Below, in pieces: positions 46,365-56,320 of a stretch of DNA of 64,000 nt. This DNA comes from Falsiroseomonas selenitidurans. GTDB taxonomy: Bacteria > Pseudomonadota > Alphaproteobacteria > Acetobacterales > Acetobacteraceae. Where the stretch lies: NCBI RefSeq assembly GCF_012103215.1, contig NZ_JAAVNE010000007.1, forward strand, positions 93,049-157,048. The letters are read 5' to 3'. Position 1 is the stretch's first letter. The number at the start of each line of letters is the position of its first letter. The translations under genes and the position numbers were made by a program. The notes under the pieces are model-generated. The model did not search any database. It was not told the origin of the DNA and saw nothing but the letters and a program-made list of their open reading frames with translations.

Positions 46365-49121
46365 TCAGCGGGTCAGCGTGGCGCGCAGGCTTTCGGCCGC
46401 GGCGCGTTCGGGGAAGGCGTCGGCCGAGGCCAGCACGGGCTGCAGCACACCCAGCGCCGCATCGCGCTGCCCGGCGTGGTGCAGCGCCCAGGCCAGGTGG
46501 TAGCGCGCCGCGGGCCCCGCGCCCTGCGCCACCGCCTGGCGCAGCAGCGGCAGCGCCGCCTCCGCGCGGCCGGTGCGGGCCAGGATCCAGCCGAGCGTGT
46601 CGGCGGATTGCGCGCTCGGCGCCAGGTGGTAGGCGCGTTCCGCGAAGCCCTGCGCCTCCTCCAGCCTGTCCTGTTGCCCCAGCGCCCAGGCTAGGTTGTT
46701 CAGCGCCACCGCATCCTCCGGCCGCGCCGCGACCACCTGCCGCAGCCGCTCCACCGCCGGTGCCATCCGCCCCGACAGCATGTCGAGCTGCGCCAGCAGC
46801 GAGAGCACGTCGAAATCCTCCGGATTGGCGCGAACCCAGTCGTCCAGCGTGCGGGTCGCGGCCTCCGCCTGACCAGCGGCGCGCTGCGCATTCGCCAGCC
46901 GGATCGCCAGCAGGGCGCTCGGCCGGCGCTGCATCGCCTGGGCATAGGCGGCCACGGCCTCCGCCGGCTTCTGCCGGCTCATCAATACGTCACCGGGCAG
47001 GGCGAGAGCGGTGTCCGGCGCATCCTGCGGCCGGGCCAGGCGCGCGGCTTCCGCCGTCGCCGCCTCCGCCCCGCCGGTCTGCAGCATCAGGCCGATCAGC
47101 GCCTGTTGCAGGTTGGTGTCGCCGGGCGCCGTCACCAGCCCCTGGCGCAGCAGCGATTCGGCGGCGGTGGAATCGCCGCGGCGCTGCATCAGCGCGGCCA
47201 GCTGCCGGCGTGCCGCGACCGAGGTGGGATCCTCGGCCAGTGCCTCCCGCGCCGCAGTCTCCGAGGCATCCCACTGCCCGGTCGCGGCGTGCAGTTCGGA
47301 CCGGGCGAGTGGCAGCCGCGCGCCGCGCTGGTTGCGCAGCGCCGGCGTGTCCAGCAGCGCCAGCGCGCCGGCCGCGTCCCGCCGTTGCAGCAGCTGCCCG
47401 GCCTGGGCCAGCGCCAGGTTCGGCGCCCCGGGCGAGGCCGCCTGCGCCTCGGCCAGCGCCGTCGCCGCGGCTTCCGCCGCCGGGCCGGGCGCGCGCGCCA
47501 GTTCCAGCAGGCGCGCCGCGGCTTCCGCATTGCCGGGGTTGTCGCGCAGCACATTGCGCAGCAGCGGCACGGCCTGTGCGGCTTCCTCCTGCAGCGTCAG
47601 CACGCGGGCCAGGCCGAGCCGCCCCGGCACGCTGTCCGGCTTGCGGGTGACGACGCCCTGGAACGCCTCCCGCGCCGCCGGCAGGTCGAGGCGCGTCAGG
47701 CGCAGCGTGCCTTCCAGCACGCCGGCCAATTCGGCGTCGCGGGCCGCCCCGCCCAGCTTCTCCAGCTCCGTCGCCGCCTGCTGCAGATCGCCACGCCCGA
47801 GCGCGGCGGCAACCAGGATCTCCCGCGCCCCGGCCTGGTCCGGCGACAGGCGCAGGGCGCGGCGGGCCGCTTCCTCCGCCCCCGCGGCATTGTCGGCCGC
47901 GAGGCGGGAGACGGCGAGGCGTGTGGTCAGCGCCGCATCCTGCGGCGCGATGGTGACCGCTTCCTCCAGCGCCGCGGCGGCTTCCGCCGGCCGGCCGGCG
48001 GCGGATTGCGCGCGGCCGAGCATGTCGTACAGCGCCGCGTCGCGCGGGCGGTTCTGCGTGGCACGGGCCAGCACGGCGGCGGCTTCCTCCGCCCGCCCGG
48101 CGGACAGCGCCATGCCGGCCAGCAGCCTGGCGCCGCGCGGGTCGTCCGGCGCGCGGGCCACGTGGCGCCGCGCCGCATCCTCGGCCTGTGCCCGCTGGCC
48201 CAGCCCGGCCTTGGTCAGCGCCTGCAGCAGGTAGCCATCCGGGAAGTTGCCGAGCTGCGGCGTGATGCGCTGCAGCGTGGTGTCGGCCGCCTGCCACGCC
48301 TTCAGCGTCGCCTGCTGCATCGCGCGCAGATACAGCGCGGTGGGGTTGCCCGCCGCATTGGCCAGCACGGCGTCGATGTCGGCGCCGGCTTCGGCCGGCC
48401 TGCCGTCGCGCAGCAGGGCCTCCGCCCGCCGCAGCCGGGCGCCGACATCGCCCGGCGCGGCCTCGATGGCGTGGGTGAAGCTGGCGATGGCGCCGGCCAG
48501 GTCGTTGCGCTCGAACAGCATCGTGCCCTTGGCCAGGCGCGCTTCCCGGTTGGCCGGATGCGCGGCCAGCACGCGGTCCAGCGCGGCTTCCGCCGCGGCG
48601 CGATCCTGCCCGGCCAGGGCAACGGCGAAGGCAGCCATGCCGACCGCCGCCGCATCGGGGGCCAGGCGCTGCGCCAGGGCGGCGGCCTGCTGCGCCGCCG
48701 GCACGTCGCGCGCCGCCAGATGCGCCAGGGCGCGGCCAGCGGCGACCTGGGCGGCCAGCGCCGGCGGGCCTTCGATCTGCGGGAATTCCGCCAGCAGCGC
48801 ACGGCCCTTGTTCTGCACCAGCATGGCGCGCAGCAGCAGCGCGGTGCCGGCGGCGCGGTCATGGCCGCGTTCCAGCGCCGCCCGCGCCTCGCGCTCCGCC
48901 GTTTCGCCATCCCCGACATCGAGGCTGGCGGCGGCCAGCGCCGCGCGCACGGCCGCATCATCCGGGTTGGCGCGGGCGGCGTTGCGCCATTCGATCTGCG
49001 CGGCGCGCAATTCGCCGCGTGCCGCCGCCGCGCGGGCGCGGTCCTGCGGCGTCTGGGCCAGGGCCGGGCCGGCGGCAAGCAGCGCGGCCAGGGCGATGAG
49101 CGGCAAGGAACGGTTGGTCAT
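46365..49121 (-). CDS. prsT: PrsT, TPR-repeat protein of the exosortase A system
   Basis: A 918-residue protein made almost wholly of tetratricopeptide repeats, the expected size for PrsT. The N-terminus (LPLIALAALLAAGPALAQT) is a secretion signal, but the cleavage site is AxA-like and there is no lipobox cysteine, whereas most family members are described as lipoproteins. Repeats such as AHPANREARLAKGTMLFERNDLAGAIASFTHAIEAAPGD recur through the chain in shorter variants. It is probably a periplasmic or outer-membrane scaffold for polysaccharide secretion. The gene follows prsR after 24 bp. Confidence 0.9.
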   Translation of the reverse strand: MTNRSLPLIALAALLAAGPALAQTPQDRARAAAARGELRAAQIEWRNAARANPDDAAVRAALAAASLDVGDGETAEREARAALERGHDRAAGTALLLRAMLVQNKGRALLAEFPQIEGPPALAAQVAAGRALAHLAARDVPAAQQAAALAQRLAPDAAAVGMAAFAVALAGQDRAAAEAALDRVLAAHPANREARLAKGTMLFERNDLAGAIASFTHAIEAAPGDVGARLRRAEALLRDGRPAEAGADIDAVLANAAGNPTALYLRAMQQATLKAWQAADTTLQRITPQLGNFPDGYLLQALTKAGLGQRAQAEDAARRHVARAPDDPRGARLLAGMALSAGRAEEAAAVLARATQNRPRDAALYDMLGRAQSAAGRPAEAAAALEEAVTIAPQDAALTTRLAVSRLAADNAAGAEEAARRALRLSPDQAGAREILVAAALGRGDLQQAATELEKLGGAARDAELAGVLEGTLRLTRLDLPAAREAFQGVVTRKPDSVPGRLGLARVLTLQEEAAQAVPLLRNVLRDNPGNAEAAARLLELARAPGPAAEAAATALAEAQAASPGAPNLALAQAGQLLQRRDAAGALALLDTPALRNQRGARLPLARSELHAATGQWDASETAAREALAEDPTSVAARRQLAALMQRRGDSTAAESLLRQGLVTAPGDTNLQQALIGLMLQTGGAEAATAEAARLARPQDAPDTALALPGDVLMSRQKPAEAVAAYAQAMQRRPSALLAIRLANAQRAAGQAEAATRTLDDWVRANPEDFDVLSLLAQLDMLSGRMAPAVERLRQVVAARPEDAVALNNLAWALGQQDRLEEAQGFAERAYHLAPSAQSADTLGWILARTGRAEAALPLLRQAVAQGAGPAARYHLAWALHHAGQRDAALGVLQPVLASADAFPERAAAESLRATLTR

Positions 49122-49145
49122 GGCGGTGGCTCCGCGATCGGGGCT

Positions 49146-50530
<1,385 letters not shown>

Positions 50531-50534
<4 letters not shown>

Positions 50535-52549
50535 GCCGCGATCTCCTTCAACCGGTTCGTCGCGTTGTCGTCGGTGCAGGGCAGGGTCAGGCGCATGGTG
50601 GTGCCGGCGCCGGGGCGGCTCATCGCCTCCAGGTCGCCGCCGGCGCCGCGCAGCAGGTCGCGCGCCTGCCAGGCGCCGATGCCGTTGCCGCCGGTGCGGC
50701 CGGAGACCAGCGGGCGGAACAGACGGTCGCGCACGAATGCCGGCGTCATGCCCGGGCCACGATCGACGATGTCGAGCACCAGCCGCCCGCCCTCCCGGCG
50801 CAGCGCCAGGCGCACCGGCACGCCGGGCGGGGAGGCCTCGATGGCGTTGTCCAGCAGGTGGCGCAGCGCGGCGGCGAAGCGGTCCGGCGCGATGGCGATG
50901 CGCACGGCGTCGGCATCCGGCGCGTCCAGCTGCACCGGATGCGCGACCTCCCGCAGGATGTCCCGTACCGTCTCCAGCGGCGCGATGCGGGCGGGCGTGG
51001 CCTCCGCCTCCGGCTCCCGCAGCCGGGCGATCAGCGCGGTGATGCGGCGTGCCGCGGCGCCGACCGTCAGCAGCATGTCCTGCTGGAAATCGGGCTCCGC
51101 CATGTTGTGCTCGGCGTTGCGCAGCACGAGCGTCAGCTGGTTCGCCACGTTCTTCACGTCATGCGCGACGAAGGCGAAGCGCTGCGCGTGCTCGGCCAGG
51201 GCGCGCTGGTCGTGCAGGCGTTCCGCGGCGCGGCGCTCGGCCAGGAACATCGCCACCTCGCGGCCCACGGCGCGCAGCAGGTCGAAGGCCTCCGCATCCA
51301 GCCTGAAGGCGGCGCGCGGCGGCGCCAGCAGCACCAGGCCCAGCAGCCCTTCGCGATGGTGGCGCAGCGGCACGGCGAGCCACAGCGGGTCCAGCGCCGG
51401 TGACAATCCTGGGGCCAGCCCGGCCGGCACCTCGGTCACGATGCGCGTGCCGTCCTGCGTCGCCTGCAGCAGCGGATGGTCGGGCGGCAGGGCAAGATCG
51501 GCCACGGGGCGGTTCCAGGACCCGGCCCAGCGCATCGGCCCGGCTTCCGCATCGCGCAGCAGCAGCACGCCGGCGGGGCTGTCCACTGGGTCGGCGATGG
51601 CGGTGATGGCGCGGCTCTCCGCCTCCGCATCATGGGCCGACAGGGTGGCGACGCAACGCAGCCATTCGGCGCGGTAGTCGAAGCGCGCGGTGAAGAAATG
51701 GTCCACCACCCGTCGGCGCAGGCGCGAGCGCATGGAGGCGGAGGAGGCGGCGACCGCCAGTGCCAGCACTGCGCCCGCCAGCAGGCTGGCCTGCGCCGCG
51801 CCCGCCCAGCCCGCGCCCAGGTAGCGTAGCCCCTCGCCTACCGCGCCGACGCCGGTGAGGAAGGTGCCGGCGAGGACCAGCGTGGCGCCGTGGAACACCA
51901 CCTCCCGCGAGACCGGCGGGTTCTGCCGCCAGCGCCGGTCGCGCGCCGCGGAGAGGATCAGCAGCGCCAGGGCGAGCGCCGTCAGCACCGCGCGCGCATC
52001 CAGCAGCGCCGGCGCATAGCCGCGATGCAGCGCCGCATCGGCGTGCAGCAGCACGTCGAACACCGAAAGCCCGCCCAGCGCCAGGCAGGGCAGGATGGCG
52101 TGCCAGCGCGCGGCGCGGTCCGCGTTGCGAAACAGGTTTTCCGCCACCAGCAGCACCAGCAGCGCCAGGCCGAGCCGCGCCAGCAGGCCGGGGGAGCCCA
52201 GCGTCGGCAGCACCGGCACCGGCAGCAGCGCCAGCAGCGTCGCCGCCAGGCCCACCGCGCCGAAGCGCCAGGCCTGGCGCCGCGCCGCGCCGCCGCCCAG
52301 GCGGTGCGACAGCACCAGCAGCACGCCGAGCCACACGGCGCTGCGCAGCACCTCCAGCGCCCCGGGCAGGCCGGCCAGCGACGCCGCCGGCTGCCAGGCC
52401 ACCGCCGCCGCCCAGGCCGAAGCCGCCGCCGCCGCCAGCGCCGCGCCATAGCCCGCGCGGCCGCGCCCCGCCGCCAGGATCAGCACGACCCAGGCGAGGC
52501 AGAGCGCGGCCGCCACGCCATGCGCGGCGGAGGAGGCGGCAGCCGTCAC
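50531..52549 (-). CDS. prsK: PrsK, sensor histidine kinase of the exosortase A system
   Basis: A 672-residue membrane sensor kinase. The first 290 residues hold about eight to ten hydrophobic helices; then comes a GAF-like region (about 330-470) and the kinase core: phospho-accepting histidine in FVAHDVKNVANQLTL, N-box HLLDNAIEASPPG, and DIVDRGPGM. The frame is open to 53260, but the GTG at 52549 overlaps the sugar transferase stop as GTGA and gives the family length. It pairs with PrsR, encoded next. Confidence 0.93.
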
Positions 52550-53865
52550 CGCGCGCCTTCCTGGAACAGCACCACGCGCACGGTGCCCAGCAGGATCAGC
52601 AGGTCCAGCAGCAGGCTGCGGTGGCGCACATAGTACAGGTCGTAGGCGAGCTTCATGCGCGCATCCTCGACGGATGCGCCATAGGGGTAGTTCACCTGCG
52701 CCCAGCCGGTGATGCCGGGCTTCACCACGGCGCGGTCGTGGTAGTGCGGGATGATCTCGCCAAGCTGCGTCACGAAGGTCGGGCGTTCCGGCCGCGGCCC
52801 GACGACGGACATGTCGCCGCGCAGCACGTTGATCGCCTGCGGGATCTCGTCGATGCGCGTCAGCCGCAGGATGCGGCCCACGCGCGTCACCCGCGGGTCG
52901 CCGCGCATCGCCCAGCGCGCCACGCCGCCGGCTTCCGCATCCGTCACCATGCTGCGGAACTTGAACAGCATGAAGCCGCGGTTGTTCAGGCCGACACGCT
53001 CCTGCCGGTAGAAGACCGGCCCGCGGCTGTCGAGCTTGATGGCCAGCATGGTCAGCAGCAGCAGCGGCAGCGTTGCCAGCAGCAGCGTGCCGGCGATCAC
53101 GATGTCCAGCACGCGGCGCAGCGCGGCTTCCGCACGCCCGGTATGGGCCGCCTTGGCCCCGGCCATCCAGCCCTGCGGCAGCGCCTCGATGTCGAGCCGG
53201 TTCAGGCCGTGCTCGGCGAATTCGGCGGCGGTGAACACCTGCAGCCCGGCGCGGGCGCAATCCTGCCGCGTGGCGGCCGGGATGGGCGCGGGGCCCGGCG
53301 CCACCACGGCCCAGATGCGCCAGGCCCGCAGCCGGCCCCGCTGCAGCGCCGGCAGCAGGGCTTCGGCCTTCGGCAGCGACAGCAGCACCTCGAAGGGCTG
53401 GAAACCGCGCTCCGAGACCGGCTTTTCGCCGAGCAGCGCCACCCGGCGCAGTGGCGGGCGCAACATGGAGAAACCGAGTCGCGTCAGCGTGATGGCCGCC
53501 GCGGTGCCCAACATGACCGAGATCATGGCATGCCGCTGCACCGGGGAGACGCCATGCCCTTCGGTGAATTGCAGCGCCAGCACGGCCAGCAGGAGCAGGA
53601 TGGTGGTGCCGGCGAGGCCGGCCACCAGGGTGGAGCGAAGCCCGCCGATCGTGGCGGGTTCGTAGAGCCCGACGGCGCCGGCAACCAGCAGCGCGGCGCC
53701 GGCGGTCAGGCCGGCGAGTGCGGCGGCGGCCAGCGCGCCCTCGGCGGGGCCAAAGGGGCCGGCACCGAGCAGGAGGGCGAACACAAAGAGGAAGACAGCG
53801 CCAGCTTCGCCCACGCAGAGCGCGAAGATTTCAGATCGAACGCTGTGACCGAACAGATTTGTCAT
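52546..53865 (-). CDS. Priming sugar transferase, exosortase A-associated
   Basis: A 439-residue polyprenyl-phosphate sugar-1-phosphate transferase of the bacterial sugar transferase (WcaJ/EpsB-like) family. Four N-terminal helices precede a CoA-binding-like loop, then one helix (DIVIAGTLLLATLPLLLLTM) and the catalytic block VFYRQERVGLNNRGFMLFKFRSM, with VVGPRPERPTFV and KPGITGWAQV. It starts polysaccharide synthesis by charging the lipid carrier. GAGGGG lies 7 bases before the start. It is the first gene of the leftward operon running through to 41574. Confidence 0.95.
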   Translation of the reverse strand: MTNLFGHSVRSEIFALCVGEAGAVFLFVFALLLGAGPFGPAEGALAAAALAGLTAGAALLVAGAVGLYEPATIGGLRSTLVAGLAGTTILLLLAVLALQFTEGHGVSPVQRHAMISVMLGTAAAITLTRLGFSMLRPPLRRVALLGEKPVSERGFQPFEVLLSLPKAEALLPALQRGRLRAWRIWAVVAPGPAPIPAATRQDCARAGLQVFTAAEFAEHGLNRLDIEALPQGWMAGAKAAHTGRAEAALRRVLDIVIAGTLLLATLPLLLLTMLAIKLDSRGPVFYRQERVGLNNRGFMLFKFRSMVTDAEAGGVARWAMRGDPRVTRVGRILRLTRIDEIPQAINVLRGDMSVVGPRPERPTFVTQLGEIIPHYHDRAVVKPGITGWAQVNYPYGASVEDARMKLAYDLYYVRHRSLLLDLLILLGTVRVVLFQEGAR

Positions 53866-53878
53866 GGGAATTGCCCCT

Positions 53879-53910
53879 CGTCGATCAGCATAATGCGGGA
53901 ATGATCGACG
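53879..53910. promoter_or_regulatory. Perfect 9-bp inverted repeat, possible enhancer or operator
   Basis: CGTCGATCA (53879-53887) and TGATCGACG (53902-53910) are perfect inverted copies with a 14-base spacer. It is 14 bp upstream of the sugar transferase start and about 240-260 bp upstream of the predicted sigma-54 start of the export operon, a distance usual for enhancer sites of NtrC-type activators. PrsR is the obvious candidate; this is inference. Confidence 0.5.
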
Positions 53911-53912
53911 TC

Positions 53913-53934
53913 TGTGATCCGAATAATAATCACA
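53913..53934. promoter_or_regulatory. Second inverted repeat TGTGAT-N10-ATCACA
   Basis: Six-base perfect arms at 53913-53918 and 53929-53934, directly next to the 9-bp repeat. The arms resemble a CRP/FNR half-site, but the spacer is wrong for CRP (N12 between TGTGA and TCACA instead of N6). It may be a second binding site for the same regulator or an accident of an AT-rich stretch. Confidence 0.3.
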
Positions 53935-54126
53935 AAAGATTGTAAATGAGATGAAGCAGACACGAATGGGACGAAATTACGCTCAATAAAAACAGAGACT
54001 GCAAATTTACCGAAATTTTTCATCGAGATAAATCAATTATACTTTGTTTTCGCCAGAAGCAAAAACCGCAACCGTAATTTTAGATGGCTTTGTGGAGCGC
54101 GCTTTTGTATCGCTCTCGCCGTCAAA

Positions 54127-54142
54127 TGGCGCACTCCTCGCA
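54127..54142 (+). promoter_or_regulatory. Sigma-54-like -24/-12 promoter of the export operon
   Basis: TGGCGCACTCCTCGCA matches the -24/-12 pattern TGGCAC-N5-TTGCA at most conserved bases, with the essential GG (54128-54129) and GC (54140-54141) separated by exactly 10 bases. Transcription would start near 54153, leaving a leader of about 38 bases before the ATG at 54191. The PrsR sigma-54 activator is encoded in the divergent operon. GG-N10-GC alone is common in such DNA, so confidence is moderate. Confidence 0.5.
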
Positions 54143-54190
54143 GCTTGTCGCGGCGATGGGCGTGCCCGCAGTTCAGCAGGGGCCATCGGC

Positions 54191-54820
54191 ATGAACAGCT
54201 TCCGCTTCGCAGGCATCGCGGCCCTTCTGGCGGCCGGACTCGCCGGGTGTGGCACCGCGCCGCAAGGCCTGCAGCCGGCAACCACCACCGGCACGGAGGC
54301 TGCGGCCAGCCGCTACCTCATCGGTCCGGGCGATACGCTGAGCGTCTTCGTCTACCGCGCGCCGGAGCTTGGCGCGGCGGATCTGCCAGTGCGCCCGGAT
54401 GGCCGCATCTCGCTGCCCCTGGTGCCGGACATCGACACCGCCGGCCGCACGCCCACCGAACTGGCCCGCGCGATCGAGGAGGCACTGAAGGAGTTCGTCA
54501 TCGATCCGAACGTGACGGTGATGGTGCGGTCCTTCGTCGGCCAGCCGAACCGCCAGATCCGGGTGATCGGCGAGGCGACGCAGCCGCTCGCCATCCCCTA
54601 CCGCGAGGGGATGAGCGTGCTGGACGTGATGATCAACGCCCGCGGCCTGACGCGCTATGCCGCCGGCAACCGCGCGGAAATCATCCGCCGCCCGCCCGGC
54701 GGCGCCGTGCCGCAGGCAATTCCCGTGCGGCTCGACGACCTGCTGCGCGGCGGCGACATCAGCCAGGACATGGCGATGCAGCCGGGCGACACGCTGGTGA
54801 TCCCGCAAGGCTGGTTCTGA
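54191..54820 (+). CDS. Polysaccharide export lipoprotein (Wza-like), exosortase A-associated
   Basis: A 209-residue outer-membrane export protein. The signal peptide ends in a lipobox LAGC (cysteine about residue 19). Then comes the polysaccharide export domain (YLIGPGDTLSVFVYRAPEL, PVRPDGRISLPLV, PNVTVMVRSF) and one SLBB-like domain (RQIRVIGEATQPLAIPYREG, VLDVMINARGL). The ATG at 54191 is chosen because only it starts a proper lipoprotein signal. It opens the rightward operon, 3 bases before the chain-length gene. Confidence 0.94.
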   Translation: MNSFRFAGIAALLAAGLAGCGTAPQGLQPATTTGTEAAASRYLIGPGDTLSVFVYRAPELGAADLPVRPDGRISLPLVPDIDTAGRTPTELARAIEEALKEFVIDPNVTVMVRSFVGQPNRQIRVIGEATQPLAIPYREGMSVLDVMINARGLTRYAAGNRAEIIRRPPGGAVPQAIPVRLDDLLRGGDISQDMAMQPGDTLVIPQGWF

Positions 54821-54823
54821 CCC

Positions 54824-56320
54824 ATGGACCTGAACGGGCTGTTCCGCCGCGTGCTGGCGGCCGGCGCGCGGCATCGCTGGCGTGCGCTTGCGCTGGCCTG
54901 GGTGGTCTGCCTGGGCGGCTGGGCGGGGGTGACGCTGATCCCCAACCAGTATGCCTCCACCACCCGGATCTACGCCGATGCGGATGCCATCCTCGGCATG
55001 CTGCTGCGCGGCATCGCCATCGACAGCTCCCCGGCCGGGCAGGTGGAGACGCTGCAGCGCACGCTGCTCTCGCGCCCCAACCTGGAGAAGATCGTCGCCC
55101 GCACGCCGCTCGAACAGCGGGTGCACGACCCGGCCTCGCGCGAGGCCATGCTCGACCGCCTGGCGCGGGAGATCCGCATCCGCACGCAGACGCGCAACCT
55201 GTTCACCATCGAGTTCCAGGACCGTGATCCGCGCATCGCCCATGCCGTGGTGCAGACGGCGCTGAACCTGTTCATGGAGGCGGCCGCGGTGACGGACCGC
55301 CAGCAGATGGACAGCGCCCGCAGCTTCGTCTCCCAGCAGATCGCGTCCTACGAGGTGCAGCTGCGCCAGGCGGAACGGCGGCGCGCGGAATTCCGCACGC
55401 GCTACATCGACATCCTGCCGAACGACCAGCTCGGCGGTGCCTCGCGCCTCGAAGCCGCACGCCTGCGGCTGGCCCAGGTACAGGGCGAACTGCAGGATGC
55501 GCGGCGGCGGCGGGAGCTGACGCGGGCGCAGATCGGGACGGCGGCGGAAGCCCCCGCGCCCATCGTCACCGGCGGCGGCAATCCGCAGCTTGCCGCGGCG
55601 CAGCGCACCCTGTCCGACTTGCGGCTGCGCTTCACCGATGCGCATCCGGATGTGCGCGCGGCGCTGGGCGCCGTGGCCGCGGCCCGCGCCAGCGGCGGCA
55701 GCGGCCCCACCACCCGCGCCGCGGCGCCCGCCGCCAACCAGGCGCTGGAGATGATGCGCCTGCGCCTGGTGGACGCCGAGTCGGAGATCGCCTCGCTCGA
55801 GCGGCAGGAACGCGAGGGCACGGCGGAGGTGGAGCGGCTGGAGGAGATCGCGCGCAGCGCGCCGCAGGTGCAGGCGCAGTTCCAGAACCTGGACCGCGAC
55901 TATACCGTGCTGCGGCGCAACTATGAGGAATTGCTGGCGCGGCGTGAATCGCTGCAGCTGGCCGGCGCGGCGCGCGACAGTTCCGACCGCGTGCGGCTGG
56001 AGGTGGTGGACCCGCCGACCAGCCCGACGCAGCCCGTCTCCCCCAACCGCCTGCTGCTCTCGGCCGGCGTGCTGGTGCTGGGGCTGGGCGCCGGTGTCGG
56101 TTTGGTGCTGCTGATGATGCAGTTCGACCGCCGCTTCTATTCCGTGCAGGACCTGCGCGGCATCGGCCTGCCGGTGCTCGGCGCCATCTCCGCGCCGCCG
56201 CGCCGGCCCCGGGTGCTGGCCGGCATCGGCTTCGCCTCCGGCCTGGCGCTGCTGTTCGTGGCTTTCGGCGCCGTGCTCGCGGATGCGCCCCGCCTCATCG
56301 CAAGGATGCTCCTGGCATGA
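54824..56320 (+). CDS. Polysaccharide chain-length determinant, exosortase A-associated
   Basis: A 498-residue Wzz-type protein with one helix near residues 20-37 (LALAWVVCLGGWAGVTL), a long periplasmic helical part with coiled-coil character (about 170-380), and a second helix near 405-428 after the conserved DPPTSPTQPVSPNRLLL. A third hydrophobic segment ends the chain (470-490). It sets polymer length together with the cytoplasmic ATPase encoded next; stop and start overlap (ATGA). Confidence 0.92.
   Translation: MDLNGLFRRVLAAGARHRWRALALAWVVCLGGWAGVTLIPNQYASTTRIYADADAILGMLLRGIAIDSSPAGQVETLQRTLLSRPNLEKIVARTPLEQRVHDPASREAMLDRLAREIRIRTQTRNLFTIEFQDRDPRIAHAVVQTALNLFMEAAAVTDRQQMDSARSFVSQQIASYEVQLRQAERRRAEFRTRYIDILPNDQLGGASRLEAARLRLAQVQGELQDARRRRELTRAQIGTAAEAPAPIVTGGGNPQLAAAQRTLSDLRLRFTDAHPDVRAALGAVAAARASGGSGPTTRAAAPAANQALEMMRLRLVDAESEIASLERQEREGTAEVERLEEIARSAPQVQAQFQNLDRDYTVLRRNYEELLARRESLQLAGAARDSSDRVRLEVVDPPTSPTQPVSPNRLLLSAGVLVLGLGAGVGLVLLMMQFDRRFYSVQDLRGIGLPVLGAISAPPRRPRVLAGIGFASGLALLFVAFGAVLADAPRLIARMLLA

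Larger units (their letters stand above)
53866..54190. other. 325-bp divergent regulatory region of the exosortase A locus
   Basis: The region separates the leftward sugar transferase/prsK/prsR operon from the rightward export operon and is AT-rich in 53910-54080. It contains two inverted repeats near the leftward start and a sigma-54-like promoter near the rightward start. A reading frame open from 54044 continues into the export gene, but this lead lacks coding character and the lipoprotein start at 54191 is clear. Confidence 0.6.

Noticed and set aside
52550..53260. Extension of prsK into the sugar transferase gene
   Set aside because: The sugar transferase is clearly encoded there in another frame; the GTGA overlap gives the normal PrsK length.
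53913..53934. CRP-like site TGTGA...TCACA
   Set aside because: The half-sites are 12 bases apart; CRP needs 6. Kept only as a generic inverted repeat.
54044..54190. Upstream extension of the export lipoprotein frame
   Set aside because: The extension has low GC at third positions and would bury the lipoprotein signal peptide.
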